A DNA stretch of 64,000 bases. Origin: Coprinopsis marcescibilis. Its lineage: Eukaryota > Basidiomycota > Agaricomycetes > Agaricales > Psathyrellaceae. This document shows positions 12,261 through 25,231 of the stretch, one piece after another; the stretch's first letter is position 1; each line of letters opens with the position of its first letter. The notes below the pieces were generated by a model that saw nothing but the letters and a program-made list of their open reading frames with translations, did not search any database and was not told the origin of the DNA. Made by a program: the position numbers and the translations under genes. The stretch spans positions 24,114-88,113 of the forward strand of contig ML210203.1 of assembly GCA_004369085.1 (NCBI GenBank), given 5' to 3'.

Positions 12261-15200
12261 TCATTCTGGCGGTGGGATTTTGCAACCCATGACGCGGACT
12301 AGAATCGTTTACAATCAGAGCTCAGCCAATAGTATCAGGGGAAGATGCTCACTTGTGCCATCAGGTTCACCAAGACCATAGAGCATTTCAGTGGGATGGA
12401 AGACGAGAGAAGAGGATCGAGGGATGGAGTTTGAAGGATTCGGGCGGATAGGATATGCGCTCAAGCCTGTTGAGATGTTGATCGACGAGAGGTTATGCCC
12501 CTTGTCGACAACGTTTACTGATACACGCTGTGCTCTCCAGTGCAATGGTGTGATAGCGGAAGACCTGGGTGAAGGTAAGCATCTTACCTAGATTCAATCT
12601 CACAAGTGGATAGACGTACGTGGCGAAAACATTGGTGGTGGGGTGAACGTCAAATGCTGAGAGACCGTATGGTTCGACCTGCCAGGACTTGATCGCCGAG
12701 TCTGCTCCTCGGAGGTCCCAAACCTTGACTTGTCCGTCAACTCTGCTGAGATGTTAGAGGAGATATTTCAAGCAGTACAGATCTAACTCACCCGGCCGAC
12801 AGGAATCTACCTCCCAGAGTTGGGTGCCATCGAACATTCTGCACCCATGAAGTGTGATCATTATATGTTCGGACGATGGCATCGTCGTCCTCGAGCCTGC
12901 GATCGAAAATCTTCACGGCGCCATTTGCGAAGCTGGCAATGAAAGTTTGGTTGGACACATGGTCTGAGCAAATCGCCGTTACAGGACTGTCAGAGTTGGT
13001 CTCGAGATCCTACACACAAGCGGTCAGTAATGAGAGTAGTTCAGCAACGGAGTGATGAACACGCACTAAACCTTGCGTTTCAGTCTGAGCATCCCACGTC
13101 TTGATTACGCGTGAATCACCACCGACAAGAAGCGTTCCAGCTGATTGTCTCCAGTCCATTACCACTCCCGATCCCTGGCGCACAGCGATCATCTCGTTCA
13201 GTGCTCGGAATGCACTGACCATCTGAAGAGGACCTTGCTCGACTGTAGGATCATAGTTCCGATAAAGCCTAACGATCCCATCCGCTGTGATTGTTCAGTT
13301 GGATTCAAGCCTCGATGCTGAGGGGTACCAGACTCACATGCTCCAGTCAGGACGATGCCACCAACGTCTTGATTGATTATTTCAAGCCCTGTGATGGTCG
13401 TGCCTCTCGGGTTACCATTGCAGAAGTAATTCAAACGCTTTCGCTGAGACCAATCCCAGACCCTACGCAAACGGTCAGGTCTACGTCGTGCACGGAATGA
13501 AAGAAACCACAAACCCGATCATGTCGTGTTCATTGGCGACTAATAAATGTTGGTCGTATGAGTGGAACACCATAGTCAACGGATGACCTGAGACTTGCAA
13601 AGTCGTCACAGGCCTGTCCCATCGAAGGCTATCTGAGTACAGGATTAGTATGCACTCAAAAGGATGGGAACGATGAGCAGTAATGCATACCTGCAATAGG
13701 ACTTTGGGTAGTCGTGTCCACGATCACCTGTTCGTTACGTTGTTGCCTCCATATTTGGTGGTTATATTGGATGCTTCCAGGTTCGTCTGGCTCTGCTTGC
13801 TACAGAAAAAAGCACGGTGAGTCATTTGCAGTGGCGCATCGGAATGCTGTGACTTACTCTCATCTGAGGCTCCTTGAAATATTCACAGCACCAATCGAAG
13901 TACGAACTCTTCAGAGGAAGTATATCCCGGATACTCGCGCCTGTTCCCAGCCCGAGAATAATGCTGTTATTCGAATCCATCGAAAAGGTACTATTGCTCG
14001 GACTCGGCAATCCTTGCTGTCGTCGACGCCCGTCAGTTCCAGATCGTCTTCGTGCCCGTAATCGCTCTAGATCCTCTTCAGTGAGAGCTTCCATAACATC
14101 AGACGCAGAGAAACTCAGTTGCGGTCGACTCTCGAACGTAGGCGTTTGAGGAGGACGCTGATAATAGCTCGAAGGCGAGGTAGGCCTGGAATATGGAGAA
14201 GCATATTGAGCAACGTTGAGGTTAGGAGAAGGAGGTCGGGAAACGTCCAGCAAGTCTCGCTTTGGTTGAGAAGATGCCGTGGTGGGTGTGGTTCGCCCGT
14301 CATCGGAAGATGGGAATGCAATTCCATTGGCCAGGGATTTGAGGGCGTTGGCGAACGAACTTGTCCTGCGCAATGTGCTGGTAACACCGTTGGAAATTGT
14401 AGACGACATGGTGTCTGTACGGGTGAGGTTCGGTCTACCAGGGGAGGGAGGGATTGGAGAAGCTGGCCCGTACAAGGATGTCCTGATGCGAACAGATGCA
14501 AATTGCGGAGAACCCCGCTGTTCTCTCGTAGGTGCATCGTCGGGGGAGATTGGTGGTGCATGCAGCGTCGAGTTCAAAAGTTTGGTGAAAGGGGATTCAA
14601 GGAGGAGGGCCATGATGTAGTCTACCACTGTCTGTGCATTGGTGGCCACTTCGTTGTAGGGGTCCACAGAAAGATCCAAAAGGACCACAAAAATTGTGAA
14701 GAACGATGAGAGAAGGACCCTTTTTTCTTCGCGAAGAGATTCATCTTCGAAGCTGTCCAACCACTCTGCGACCGCCTGGCTAGTGAATTCATCGTCGGCG
14801 TGTTGCGGCGCCCCTGTTGTTCTCCACTTCCTGTCCTCTTCCCAGTAAAGCCAAGCGCAGATCACAAAGTAACCTCGCCACTCCTTGACCAGGGCACTGA
14901 TCACGACCAAGAGTTCTTTACGACACATCGGACTGGCATCGTCCTTGATTGCTAGCGTAGCACCAGTCACAACGGCGACCTCCATTCTGAAATGAACCCG
15001 CTCTTCGAGCTGGTACATTGTTCCTGAGCCGCCGCCGCCTTGATGGTCCGACTTTCCCGACCCACTGGCCCCCAAGAAGGTACCAAGAGCGAACAGAGCT
15101 GCGCAGCGTACTTCGGCCGAATCGTCCGATAGCATAGCAATGAGCTTGTCCTGCGTTCCGCTATCGACTCCGTACACCTTCATCTCGTCATTGCGATCCC

Positions 15201-17439
15201 ACATCTGACCGATGCAAAGGGCAGTCCACTGCCTCAGCAAAAAGTCGGATTCTTCAAGGCGATCATAGCAGTTGTCGAAAACCCCTTCCTGCCAGCATAC
15301 CTTCTGACCTTCAGGATAATCCCTTGACACGGCTGCAAGGATGAAGGCGCACATGGCCTTGTGTTCGGAACTGTTTGGCAACAGGTCGTCGTTCTTGATC
15401 GCGAGAACATTGGAAAAGTATCGGTACCCGCCCTTCAAGAGGTCCTGCTGGACGGATGGGTCGACTGCCAGAATACGAGCCCAGATGAAAATGAGGACTG
15501 GGCGGAGGTCTTGACCAGCAGCTTGAAGGAGTTTGGAGATGTAAGGGAAAATGCCGATAGTCAGCACCAGTTGCACTGCCCATGGTCCAAGGTCGACGAA
15601 TTGAGAAAGGAGGATGAGGGCGCGGAGGCGATGGGGTTGCGATAGCAAAACCTGCAACACGATTGGAAGTTGGTCTGGAGGCTTCCTTGGAACCAAGTGG
15701 GAAGGGACCCCATCGTACTCGCTCCTCGGATTGGGTTCCGGTGTCGAGCTTGACTGTTCACCCTGTGGTAGAGCAAGCGGACCCTTCTTCGTCAGTGCTG
15801 CGCCACCACGAGAAATCCACACTTCAAACGCAGTGAGCTGGTCGGAGAAGAACCGACTGGGTTGGTAGACGTAGGGTTTGTCACCAGCTTTGTGGAAGCC
15901 AGCGTTAGGATCTTGACGAGATGTCTCCCCGATCTTCCCTGGGCGAGTGCCGACATTGGCGACGAGAATGCTCCCAGCCATTGAGTTTCCTTTGAAAAGG
16001 AGGTCAGGCAATTGGCGTAAACATGCGTCCACGGCCAAATCCCATGTTGCCCAAAGTGAGTGAGTATTTGTAGGGGGTAGAGGCGGCCAAGTATGGGGAG
16101 TACAGTGGTAGTTCTTCATGATCCGTTCTGCGAGCAGGAAATTGCGGAATAATGAGGCAATAAGCAGGTCTGAGCGGTACAGCTTGGTGAATATGTCTCG
16201 AGAGAATGTCGTCCATGCGATGGTGTCTGTAATGGCGGTGAAAATCCAGTTGAGCTCCCCAAGTGGTGTTCGTCTATCTTTTAGATCCCCTGGTAACTGG
16301 ACGACCATATCGGCGGTGACATTGTTGGGAAGTTGATGGTTCATGATGAAAAACCGGAGGGCAATGTCAATTGGCGAGGTAAGGCACGACGTGAAAACGT
16401 CGGCAGGGAGTTCTGGGCAGGATGGCAATTGCTCGTCGGCGCCACACGCGGCCAACTGAAGTGAGTTCAAGAATGGCTGCTTCCCTTCCGTATATCCTCC
16501 CTGTGAGTTGTTCTGCTCGTCATCCCGGGCTTTGGCAAATTTGTTAAAGTTCTGCAGGAGGTGTCCTGCTGCAGAACAGTCCCAGATATACAATCCAGGA
16601 GAGCCCATCCAACTCTGCAATTCTTGGAGCGATACTGGAATGTATTGAGTGTATGTCCTGTTAAAGCACCACAATTCCCCGCTCGCGGTCGGTTTTGGGA
16701 CACCATGTCCATTGTAATAGAACAACAGGGCTTCTCCGTTCGAGAAGTGTCGCCTTAGACCGGAGACAAACCGCTTCAAGTCTTCAAAAGAAGGGTCGAG
16801 CAAAGGTTTATACTGGATCTTCAGACTGAGCCCTTCGAACTGATGTTGGAGGTTGGATCCGATGTGTTCCAATGCCTTGTGAGTAGGCATCGTTCGTGGA
16901 TCTACCCAACATTCGAGAACGGCGCATGGATTGGTTTTGATTACATCCGGTGGGTCGACGTCAATGTTGAGACACATAACCAATGCGGCCGCTCCAGTCT
17001 TCAGGCGCTCCTCGGGACCTGAGCCTCGCCATTGAACAGGCTGCTGCGACCATGGAGGGCCTGGCGTTGGATTTCCACACGTTAAGTGCCGTTTTGCAGA
17101 CCAGTACGGTATTGGTGGAGCGACGTCGACTGTCACTGAATCATTGGGCCGACCTGGAGGGCTCCGTTGTCTACGACGGCCGCGCGATTGTGATGATGGA
17201 TCTGAGCGTGAGTTTGACCTGTAGTCCCTCTCGGTATCCGAGTCTGTGCTTTCGGTTCTTGTAGTTGAGCGTGCCTTGCGCCAGGCAGAGGTATCTAACA
17301 GCAAACTATGAGTTCCGAAAGTTGTTGGGGCACAGACATCCCCACACACCAGTGGTGAACTTGGCCGCTCTCCGGTGCTCCTCAGGCTGTTGTGCCAGCA
17401 TCCTCCGGGCCTAATTTGCTTCACGATACCTTGTTCCAC
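12261..17439 (-). CDS. KOG1: RAPTOR/Kog1/Mip1, TORC1 scaffold subunit
   Basis: Nine exons: 17439-13858, 13799-13691, 13632-13515, 13462-13338, 13284-13067, 13009-12792, 12745-12620, 12564-12353 and 12298-12261; 1,581 residues. The RAPTOR N-terminal (caspase-like) domain is at about 115-310, with KTNPCAVLECWVDPRTMPTHKALE, FYYNGHGVPKP and YIWDCSAAG; His245 and Cys288 of the caspase-like dyad remain, although RAPTORs are not known to be proteases. HEAT-type repeats follow, then a Ser/Pro-rich linker (about 990-1,150), then seven-bladed WD40-type repeats in the small exons, with VWDW, TWDAQ and VWDLRG repeat ends. The end GTIRVMGCKIPPPE follows a last 38-nt exon. RAPTOR recruits TOR kinase substrates at the vacuole/lysosome. 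The first about 110 residues are atypical and the true start could be further in. It is divergent from p150. Confidence 0.95.
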
Positions 17440-17789
17440 TACGATATGTTTCCCAGCGGCAACCTACTGGATTATGCGGAGTCAGGAATGCGGATCTGAA
17501 TTGAGGCGAGAAAATTGACCACAACGCACTAGTTTGTCTTTGAAAACGTTTCAATTCGTTCCCGGCGCCCTTAACTCATGAGCTGCCGTAGTCGATGCTG
17601 CCCTCAACGATGGCTGGGAGTGAACGGCGGTGACGGCCGAAGCTGTTGAGCAGATCAAGACGTGAGAGCATCAGACGCGTCAACGGGTGCGGTCAGCGAC
17701 AAACCTACACAAGCAACGGCGATCATTGTCGACCCTCAACGAGCTCTGGGTTTATATATGCCTTCCTCATAACGTATTCAAGCACCCAG
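17440..17789. promoter_or_regulatory. Divergent promoter between RAPTOR and dynactin p150
   Basis: These 350 bp separate the start codons of the RAPTOR gene (-) and the dynactin p150 gene (+). It must hold both promoters and leaders. No specific binding site is claimed. Confidence 0.5.
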
Positions 17790-20700
17790 ATGTCATCGGA
17801 TATTGCTCTTGGGTCAATTGTCACCGTCCCTCAAGGACGAGGGGTCGTTCGCTTCGTTGGACCTACCTCCTTTCAAGCAGTTGGTACATGGTACGGAATC
17901 GAGTTGGACGAACCTAATGGCAAGAACGACGGGTCAGTTCAGGGCGTGCAGTATTTTCCATGTAGACCTGGCCATGGCGTCTTTGTTCGCCTGGCATTGA
18001 TCAAAGGTATCCATGGCACAGAAATGAGGAATGCACCAGGGTCGTCATCGACTGCAGTGAGTGCACTACCGAATTGCTGAGAGTACCAGAAAGCTGACAA
18101 TCTGTAGCGGGCCACAACGGGTGCACCCCGACCTGGTCATCAACGAACATCAAGTACATCGGGTACGTTGAGAGTTGGTTCTGCCAGGAGCACCCAGCAA
18201 AACACCCCGTCGCTATCCGGAAGCTCAACACGTTCGTCGAGTCCGGCGAAGCCTACATCGCAGACATCATCTTCAGCCCTAGGGCGAAGTACTAGTGTGC
18301 GACCGCCTCCACCTCCTTCTCCAGTAAAGCGCGCATCTTTGAGCGGACTTCAGGTACCACCTACGCCAGCCGCACAACCACGGAAATCCCTCGTATTCCG
18401 ACAAGTATCGAATTCTTCTAACTTAGGGGAACCTGTACCACCGACCCCCAGCCAGGGAAGGGGCATTGTCTCGCCAACTGCTGCTCCAACCTCCAAACGG
18501 CCTTCGTCGCCCCTGGCTCAGCCTCCAGAGACAAGCTCAATATCCGCACAAATCTCGGTATTACTGAATAACGAAGAAATAGCTTCCCCACCTGTACGTT
18601 GAGCTTTCTATCAGATACTGAGCGTACCCTGATTATTCATCTGTAACTAGCCGTCACATAGAGAGGCAGATCTACAAGAGTTGCAGGAACTACGCGCTAA
18701 AATCAGGGTTCTGGAAGCCAGACGCGCAGACGATGCGCGACATGTCCGTGAACTTGAAACGCGTCTCACCGACGCAGAATCTTTCGTTGCCCTCCGCCCC
18801 AAACTCCAAGCCAAGCTGAACTCGCAGCAGACGGAGCTGATCAGCGCACGTCGCGAATTAGCCGATGCCAAGCAGATCGCAGAGCTTGCAGAGAACCGAA
18901 TTGCCGATGCCCACGAGCAACTGGAAATGTCCATGCTGGACAAGGAAGTTGCCGAAGAGAAAGCTGAGTTGATTGAGGCTGAGTTGGAGGACCTGAAAGA
19001 GAAGGTGGCGGTTTTGGAAATAGAGAATTCTGCTCTTAAGGGAGAAGGGGGTACGTTTCAAAGTCATTCCTCTGTATAGCGCTTTCTAACAGTCGATCAG
19101 AAGGGGGAGCCGATGCGCCTGCGAGGGATTCAATGGCGTACATGCAACTCGAGAAGCAAAACGAGCGCTTGAAGGAGGCACTCATTCGGCTCCGCGATGT
19201 TTCTCAAGAAACGGAACAAGAACAGCGTCGGCGGATAGCAGACATGGAGAAGGACGTGGCTGCTCTTGATGAGTTGCAGGCACAATACGAAGAAACCCTC
19301 ATCAAGCTAACCAACTCTGAATCTGAAATCGATAGTTTGAAAGAACAAGTCGACGACGCACTTGGTGCAGAGGACTTGCTTGTACAACTGACTGAGCGTA
19401 ACCTTGAGTTGGGAGAGGTGAGGTTTTCCGGGGTTTCCGTCAATTACTTCTAATGGGATATCTGCAGAAAATTGAAGAAATGCGGATAACCATCGAAGAT
19501 CTCGAAGCTCTCGTAGAGCTCAACGACGAGCTCGAAGAGAATCATATGGAAACGGAAAAACAACTGCATGATGATATCGAGGCCAAAGACATGCAACTGC
19601 ACGAAAGTTCTCGCAAGATCGCAGCATTGGAAGAGGCTTGCCAGGATTACGAGAGTACTATCTCCAAGTTTAGGGAACTGGTCCTGCAGCTACAAGGGTG
19701 GGTATTCTCCCTTATCATTGTTCTCTTATCCTGAGTTTTTCCTAGCGACTTGGAGCAACTTCGTGCCCAGACCCAGAGTGCACAAAGCGATTCTGCGACG
19801 GCAGCATCTCAGACGGCAGCAATCATGTCTCTCAACCTCAGACTTCAATCGACAGCTTCTAAGAACCAGGCCAGGAATGTTGAATTTGAGATTATGAGTC
19901 AAGAAGCTAGGGAGGCGCGTGAATTCTTGGGCATTGTTCAGGTAAGGTGAAAGAGTATTCCGCTGTAAATTTGTGCTGAACCAACTCCTCCAGCCTTACT
20001 TGCCACAGATGTATGTCGAAACCGACATGGATGCCACCAACTGCTACTTGTTCTTCCAACGACTGAGCTGCAAAGCGGATTTGATCAACAACATCGTTGC
20101 TCAGGCGCAGAATCTCCCTGATGCATTGAATGGATCCGTTACTGAAGCCCTAGTCGGTGTCTGCGAGGTGAGCTGGTTAACTTCGTTATATTCCTGCTGG
20201 AGCTCATTGAACACTTGTAGATGAGGAGCCGAATTTCCGGCTTGTCTACGCTCTGCAAACGGTTCGCAGCGGTCTTACGTAGAAGCGACGTCGAGACGTT
20301 CCTCAATATGGGACGCATTTACCCTGAAATTGCCCCACTGGAGAAGAGGATAGACATGCACATTGAACTTCTTCGTCGAGATGAGTTCAGGGAGATGGAG
20401 TGTGTCAGCGATGTCATGAAGTCAGTCAACCGTCGTTACACTCACAAATATAAGGTTAATCGACTTACACGTATAGGATCCATGCACAATTCGAACACTT
20501 GGCCGACACCTACCTCCAAGGTTTCGAACATGATTTGGCAGAGCGGGAGCTGGGATATGTGCTGGCTCTTGACCATGATTTCGATATGTGTGCCGCGTCC
20601 ATGGGATTGACCAAGACGTCTATTTCTGATATCACTGAAGATCCAGGTTTGATATAGCTCTCTGCTTTAGCTCAGCCTACAAATGCTAATCGCATTTCCT

Positions 20701-22268
20701 GTTTAGATTCTATCATGGACATGGGTGGCTATGATGTCAACCAAGCTTTGTTCGAGCCATTACAGAAGGTCTTGAATCAATGCAGGAGCGGCAAGAGTCT
20801 GTCGAAGAAGCTCATCAAAAGACTTGAAACTCTTTTGAAGGACTCTGCGGCGGTGAAAGTACATCTGCTGCCGCAAATGAAGGCCCTTACTGATAACGTC
20901 GCCGAGCTCGTCAATTTTGGAATCTCGGTCAGTGACTTCTCTTCTCTTTGTATATAAAACATTGAGATTGACTCGTGTCGGGTCTAAGCTTGCACAATCG
21001 GTTATGCCGCACCTGAGCGACGTGCGGGCAGCAAAGTCGCCATTCCAGCTGACAACTGTTCTGGGCATCGTCAAGCAAACTGCCGCGTCTACTGTGGCCA
21101 AGGAAATAAAACCAGGTGCTTCGGTCTGGGATGCTATTTCTGATTACATCAACCAGTTGATGGATGAAGGAAACAAGCTGCTTCCTCTCACCCTCGAGAA
21201 AGAGAACGTTCAGAAGAGTGGGTTTCCTCCATTTACGATCTTATCTTCCCACTGCTCATTTAGTACAGTAACCGGCACTGCGCCTTGGATTACGCGGGTC
21301 AACGATATCAAGAGCGCTCTCGCCGTCAATGTTGAAGCTGAACGCAAGGCGCAGAAAGCCCAGGAAGAGATTCAAAGTCTCGCCAGGGACGTCAAGACCA
21401 AGGAACAGGCTATTCAGGAATCATCGGTTAAGATTGAATTTATGGAGCGGAAGATGGAAGCAGCGAAGAAGCAGGCAGATGCGCTCACTGATTTGGAGAC
21501 CGAATTAGCCAAGATCAGAAAAAACGAGAAGGCGTATCAAGATGCCATTGATCAGCTTCAAAGTGATCTCGATGACTCAAGGAAAGAGAATGATAGCTTG
21601 AAAACTCAGGTCGCTGGGCAGGAGAGACAAGGTATGTGCATACACCGTCGTAGCTTTGCTCGTCTGACTAATGAGCCATATTGTAGTCGATGGGCCACAA
21701 ACTGTTGACCACCAAGATCCCGTGGTTGTCGAAGGAAATTACGAAACATCATACTTGCTTGAACAGGTGGGTTCCTATCATTCATGCGCGTTTTCCTGTC
21801 GTCTGAATCTGTTTGTTTCTATAGCTTGAGGCTCTCCGTGGAACTATTCGTTACTTGCGCAACGAGAACAACTTCCTCAAGGGTCAAGATCTCCTGAGAG
21901 AAATCGAGTTACTTGCACCAATTCCCGATCCCGCTTTGAGAGTACAAACGCCTCCTCTAGTCCCCTCTGGAAACTCTGACACCGAGGAATCCGATCTTGA
22001 GGATCCCACTGCACCAGTCTCCCTTAGATCCCTTGCAACACAGACGAAACTGTTGTATCGCGACGTGATCAGATTCTCCTCGTCGCCTAAGGTAATCGAT
22101 CTTTCCGAACTGAACGCTAAGCGGGTAGAAGCGAAGACGAATAAGGTCTGGTTGCCCCGGAAGAAGGCACCTGCGCAGCAGTTATTGCAAAGGAAATTGG
22201 AAGGAGAGAGGTTGACCAAGCGGGTGCACGGGTTGGTGGAACGGGCCAATCTCTTGGCAGCGATTTAG
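17790..22268 (+). CDS. NIP100: Dynactin subunit p150Glued (CAP-Gly, coiled coil)
   Basis: Fourteen exons: 17790-18056, 18108-18593, 18651-19050, 19101-19417, 19468-19697, 19746-19941, 19994-20167, 20221-20420, 20477-20646, 20707-20927, 20989-21217, 21269-21631, 21687-21766 and 21825-22268; 1,258 residues, close to the family's usual 1,200-1,300. The CAP-Gly domain is at about 7-72 with the tubulin-tail binding core [14 protein letters not shown] basic Ser/Pro linker (90-250) is followed by a long coiled coil (about 255-630), the dynactin domain starting [18 protein letters not shown] at about 633, a second coiled coil around 960-1,070 and a C-terminal region. p150 links cytoplasmic dynein to microtubules and cargo. 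Every exon junction keeps frame. Confidence 0.95.
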
Positions 22269-22662
22269 ATGTCTTTTCTTTCAAACTATAACTAATATTA
22301 TGTACATACCCTCTTTGATAATTGGATTACTCGGAGTACGTCAGAAATGACATTGACAAAAGTATACATTGACCATCAGACTGAAATTTGTATTCATCCA
22401 CCCTATCCCCTCTAATGTGGGTCAAGAGAGATGAAATACGTGTAGAATGTCGCACTCCATAGATATAATTGCTTTACGCCGGATACAGACAGGCTAATAA
22501 ATCGGGAAACAGTGGCTATTTAGATTCATGGAAACGATCGACCCGGATGCCACGCCAATTGAAAGCTGGGGCGCTTAATCATCTAAAACGGGCCCCTACT
22601 CCGGGACTGGCCGCGAAGAATAGAAATTTAAAGCTCATTCACTGCCTTGATTGACAGGCACA
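22269..22662. other. Convergent intergenic region
   Basis: Probable 3' untranslated regions of dynactin p150 (+) and the flavin monooxygenase (-). Nothing else was identified. Confidence 0.5.
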
Positions 22663-25231
22663 TCAGTACGTACCTTTGGGAAAGTCGATGTTCTCCGGGT
22701 CAATATACCAAGCACCTTTTGTAAAGATTAATGAGGGAACAGTCAAACGTTTCGTGCTTGAAAAGACTTACGATCGGCATTAGGGTCCATATTAGCCAGG
22801 GTAGTACCATCTCCTAGCCACGCAGCACTATCGTCGTTGTCTTTGACGCTCCGTTCGTACGTAAAATCTTCCCAGCGTGGATGCTTCAGGGCTTTCACAT
22901 AGTGAAGCGGCGTTCCTGAAAAGTAACAAGTCGAGTCAGAAAATAGCCTTCAAGGTTCCGACTGTTTGTTCGAGTGCGTACCTGGCCAGATAACAGATAT
23001 CTTCCCATTCGGATCGGAATTTGCCTTGAAGAATGACTTGAACGGCAATGAGAATACAGTCTGGTAGAATGAAGGCGGAAGTCAATGCTCGACGTCAAAC
23101 TTTCGTTAACTCGGTTCAGGCCTGGACAACTAACCTTGGGAAAATATCCTTGAGCAAATCTATCAAACGCATTCACGGCCTCTTTCTTGACCTCGATGCT
23201 CTTATACCTGTCTCGCTGCAGTTTCAGAGTAACTTCAACCACATACTCTACTATCTTCTCTAGAACCAGAGTCAGTGATCCGCCGGGGACTGCGCCATTC
23301 GGTCCCAAGCTCTGGAACCAGTTCGGGAAGCTACTCGCCGCGAGAGATAAGTATGTCTCTGGGCTCGCGCCAGATCCCCAAGCGTCCTTGAGATCCAGAC
23401 CATTACGGCCAATGATGGGAAGCCTGTAGTCGAACGAGAGGTCGTAGCCTGTAATGCGCGTTTATGTCCTGTCAGCGGATCTGCGAGAAATTAAAATTGA
23501 ATGTCTAGCACCTGTCGCGCAGATAATGACGTCGAGTTCTTTATGATTCCCATCTACTGTTTCAATTCCGGTTTCTGTGACTTTGGCGATTGGAGTGGAG
23601 ACATAATCGACGTTGTCTTGGCAGAGTGCTCCTAGATAACCTGCATCTGGTACTGGCCGCCCACACCCAACAGGGTAGTCTGGAATAACTGTAAAGGAGT
23701 CAGAATGTTTTGGGGTCGCAATATGAGTTGAAGCAAGTAATTCTACGCACGAGCTTCGGCGATTTCGGGTTTCTTCGCCAACTTTTGTTTCATCATCTGC
23801 GTGGCCATATTGCGAACGTGCTGCTGCATAGGACTTCCCCGAAACAGAAGTGGGTACCCACTCTAAAGTCCGTGTCAGTCAGAAAATGTCCGCGAGGGAG
23901 GTCGCCGGATACATCGTACCTGCATGCGTTGTTCAATCTCCTTGCGGAACTTTGTATATATCGCAGGATCTTTGAAGGCTTCTTTATCTTCGTCAGTGAA
24001 GTAGTCTGATGCCACAGCTGTCAGCAAGCGATCTAAACAGAAATTTAACGATGTAATACTCACAATCAGTTGCCCTGGGGTTCTTTGCCAATTCTTGTAC
24101 CTTGTCATGTCCAAATGGGGCCACTACCCAGGTCTTCGAACGACCGTAGTTGACCAATTTAGACACGATGGGCTGCAAGGAGGGAACTATTTGCGCAGCC
24201 GAAGAGCTCTAAAAAAAGCGAGACATCAGTGTCATTGGAATGCTTGGAAATGTTGATAGATAGACGGAACTTACTATTCCGATAACCCCAATCTTTTTAT
24301 CGCTCCAACTTGATACTGTTGTTTTCCACCCAGCTTTGGGATCTCCTTCGCCAGTCTCCCACTCGGCAGTGTGAATCAGCTTCCCTTTGAATGAAGTCAG
24401 GCCGTCAATTTTTGGCCAATCCCAGCGGCAGAGTGCCCCCATTCCCGAGAGCACGATGTCAACGATATCTTCGAACTCTTCCCATTCGACTTCGGCGGCC
24501 CCATTGGCATTATTACCATCGGCGTCGGTGCCATTGTGAGCTGAATACTTAGGTCGTCGAATTTTAAGGTGCCATTTACCCGCCTCCTCGTCGTATCGAG
24601 CGTGGACAAGTCGGTGCTGGAGCTTGATATAAGGCCAAAGCTTGTATTTGTCGACCACCCCTTCGAGGTATTGCTGGATCTCTGGTCCTTCTGGGTGGAA
24701 AGACGACCAGTTTGAATTCGGTTCGAACGAGAGTTGATACTGTATAAGTTATAGGAGACGAAGACAAGATTAGTGGCTGTATCTAAGCAATGTGCGGGAG
24801 CAGTAACGTACGCAGTGGGAAGGAACGTCGCATGCCAAGCCCTATATTTGGCGTTCAGACAAATTAGCGCCGAACATTTGGGGGGAGGTATTTGGGACTG
24901 ACTGGATATCTATGGCTATACCAGACGCCGCCAACACCTGCATTGGCTTCGTATACAACAAATTCAAGGTTGGATACCTTCTGGGGGAAACTGTACATCC
25001 AAGTCAGCTTGGAGCTTACGGGAGAGAAGCCCGTGACGCACCGAACAGCCGCAATGATTCCTAGCAAGATTGTAAGTGACAGGAACGAGTCAAGGTGTCT
25101 AGACGCATACCTGTATATCCGGCCCCAATGACTGCGACCTTCATAGGTCGACTGTAGTCGATTGGGAAGGGATCCAAGGGAGAAGTAGTAGAACTCGGAG
25201 GAGCTGCTGGAGTGTTACTACCGTCTGGCAT
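22663..25231 (-). CDS. Class B flavin monooxygenase (FMO/Baeyer-Villiger type)
   Basis: Thirteen exons: 25231-25111, 25060-25042 (19 nt), 24990-24903, 24841-24812, 24739-24275, 24208-24064, 24005-23920, 23862-23751, 23688-23512, 23448-23135, 23060-22982, 22915-22772 and 22715-22663; 610 residues. The FAD-binding GAGYTG is at 36-41. The class B fingerprint F-x-G-x-x-x-H-x-x-x-W is exact at 203-213 (FKGKLIHTAEW). The second Rossmann motif near 237-247 reads GVIGISSSAAQ, with Ser where the second Gly is usual. YPGLACDVPSH and the late ICATGYD are also typical. Such enzymes use NADPH, FAD and O2 to oxygenate ketones or heteroatoms; the substrate is unknown. An in-frame ATG 45 nt upstream is an alternative start. 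No secondary-metabolite core enzyme lies beside it. Confidence 0.93.

Noticed and set aside
7394..25231. Secondary-metabolite cluster including the dioxygenase and the flavin monooxygenase
   Set aside because: They are 14 kb apart with housekeeping genes between them, and no synthase, terpene cyclase or exporter is present.
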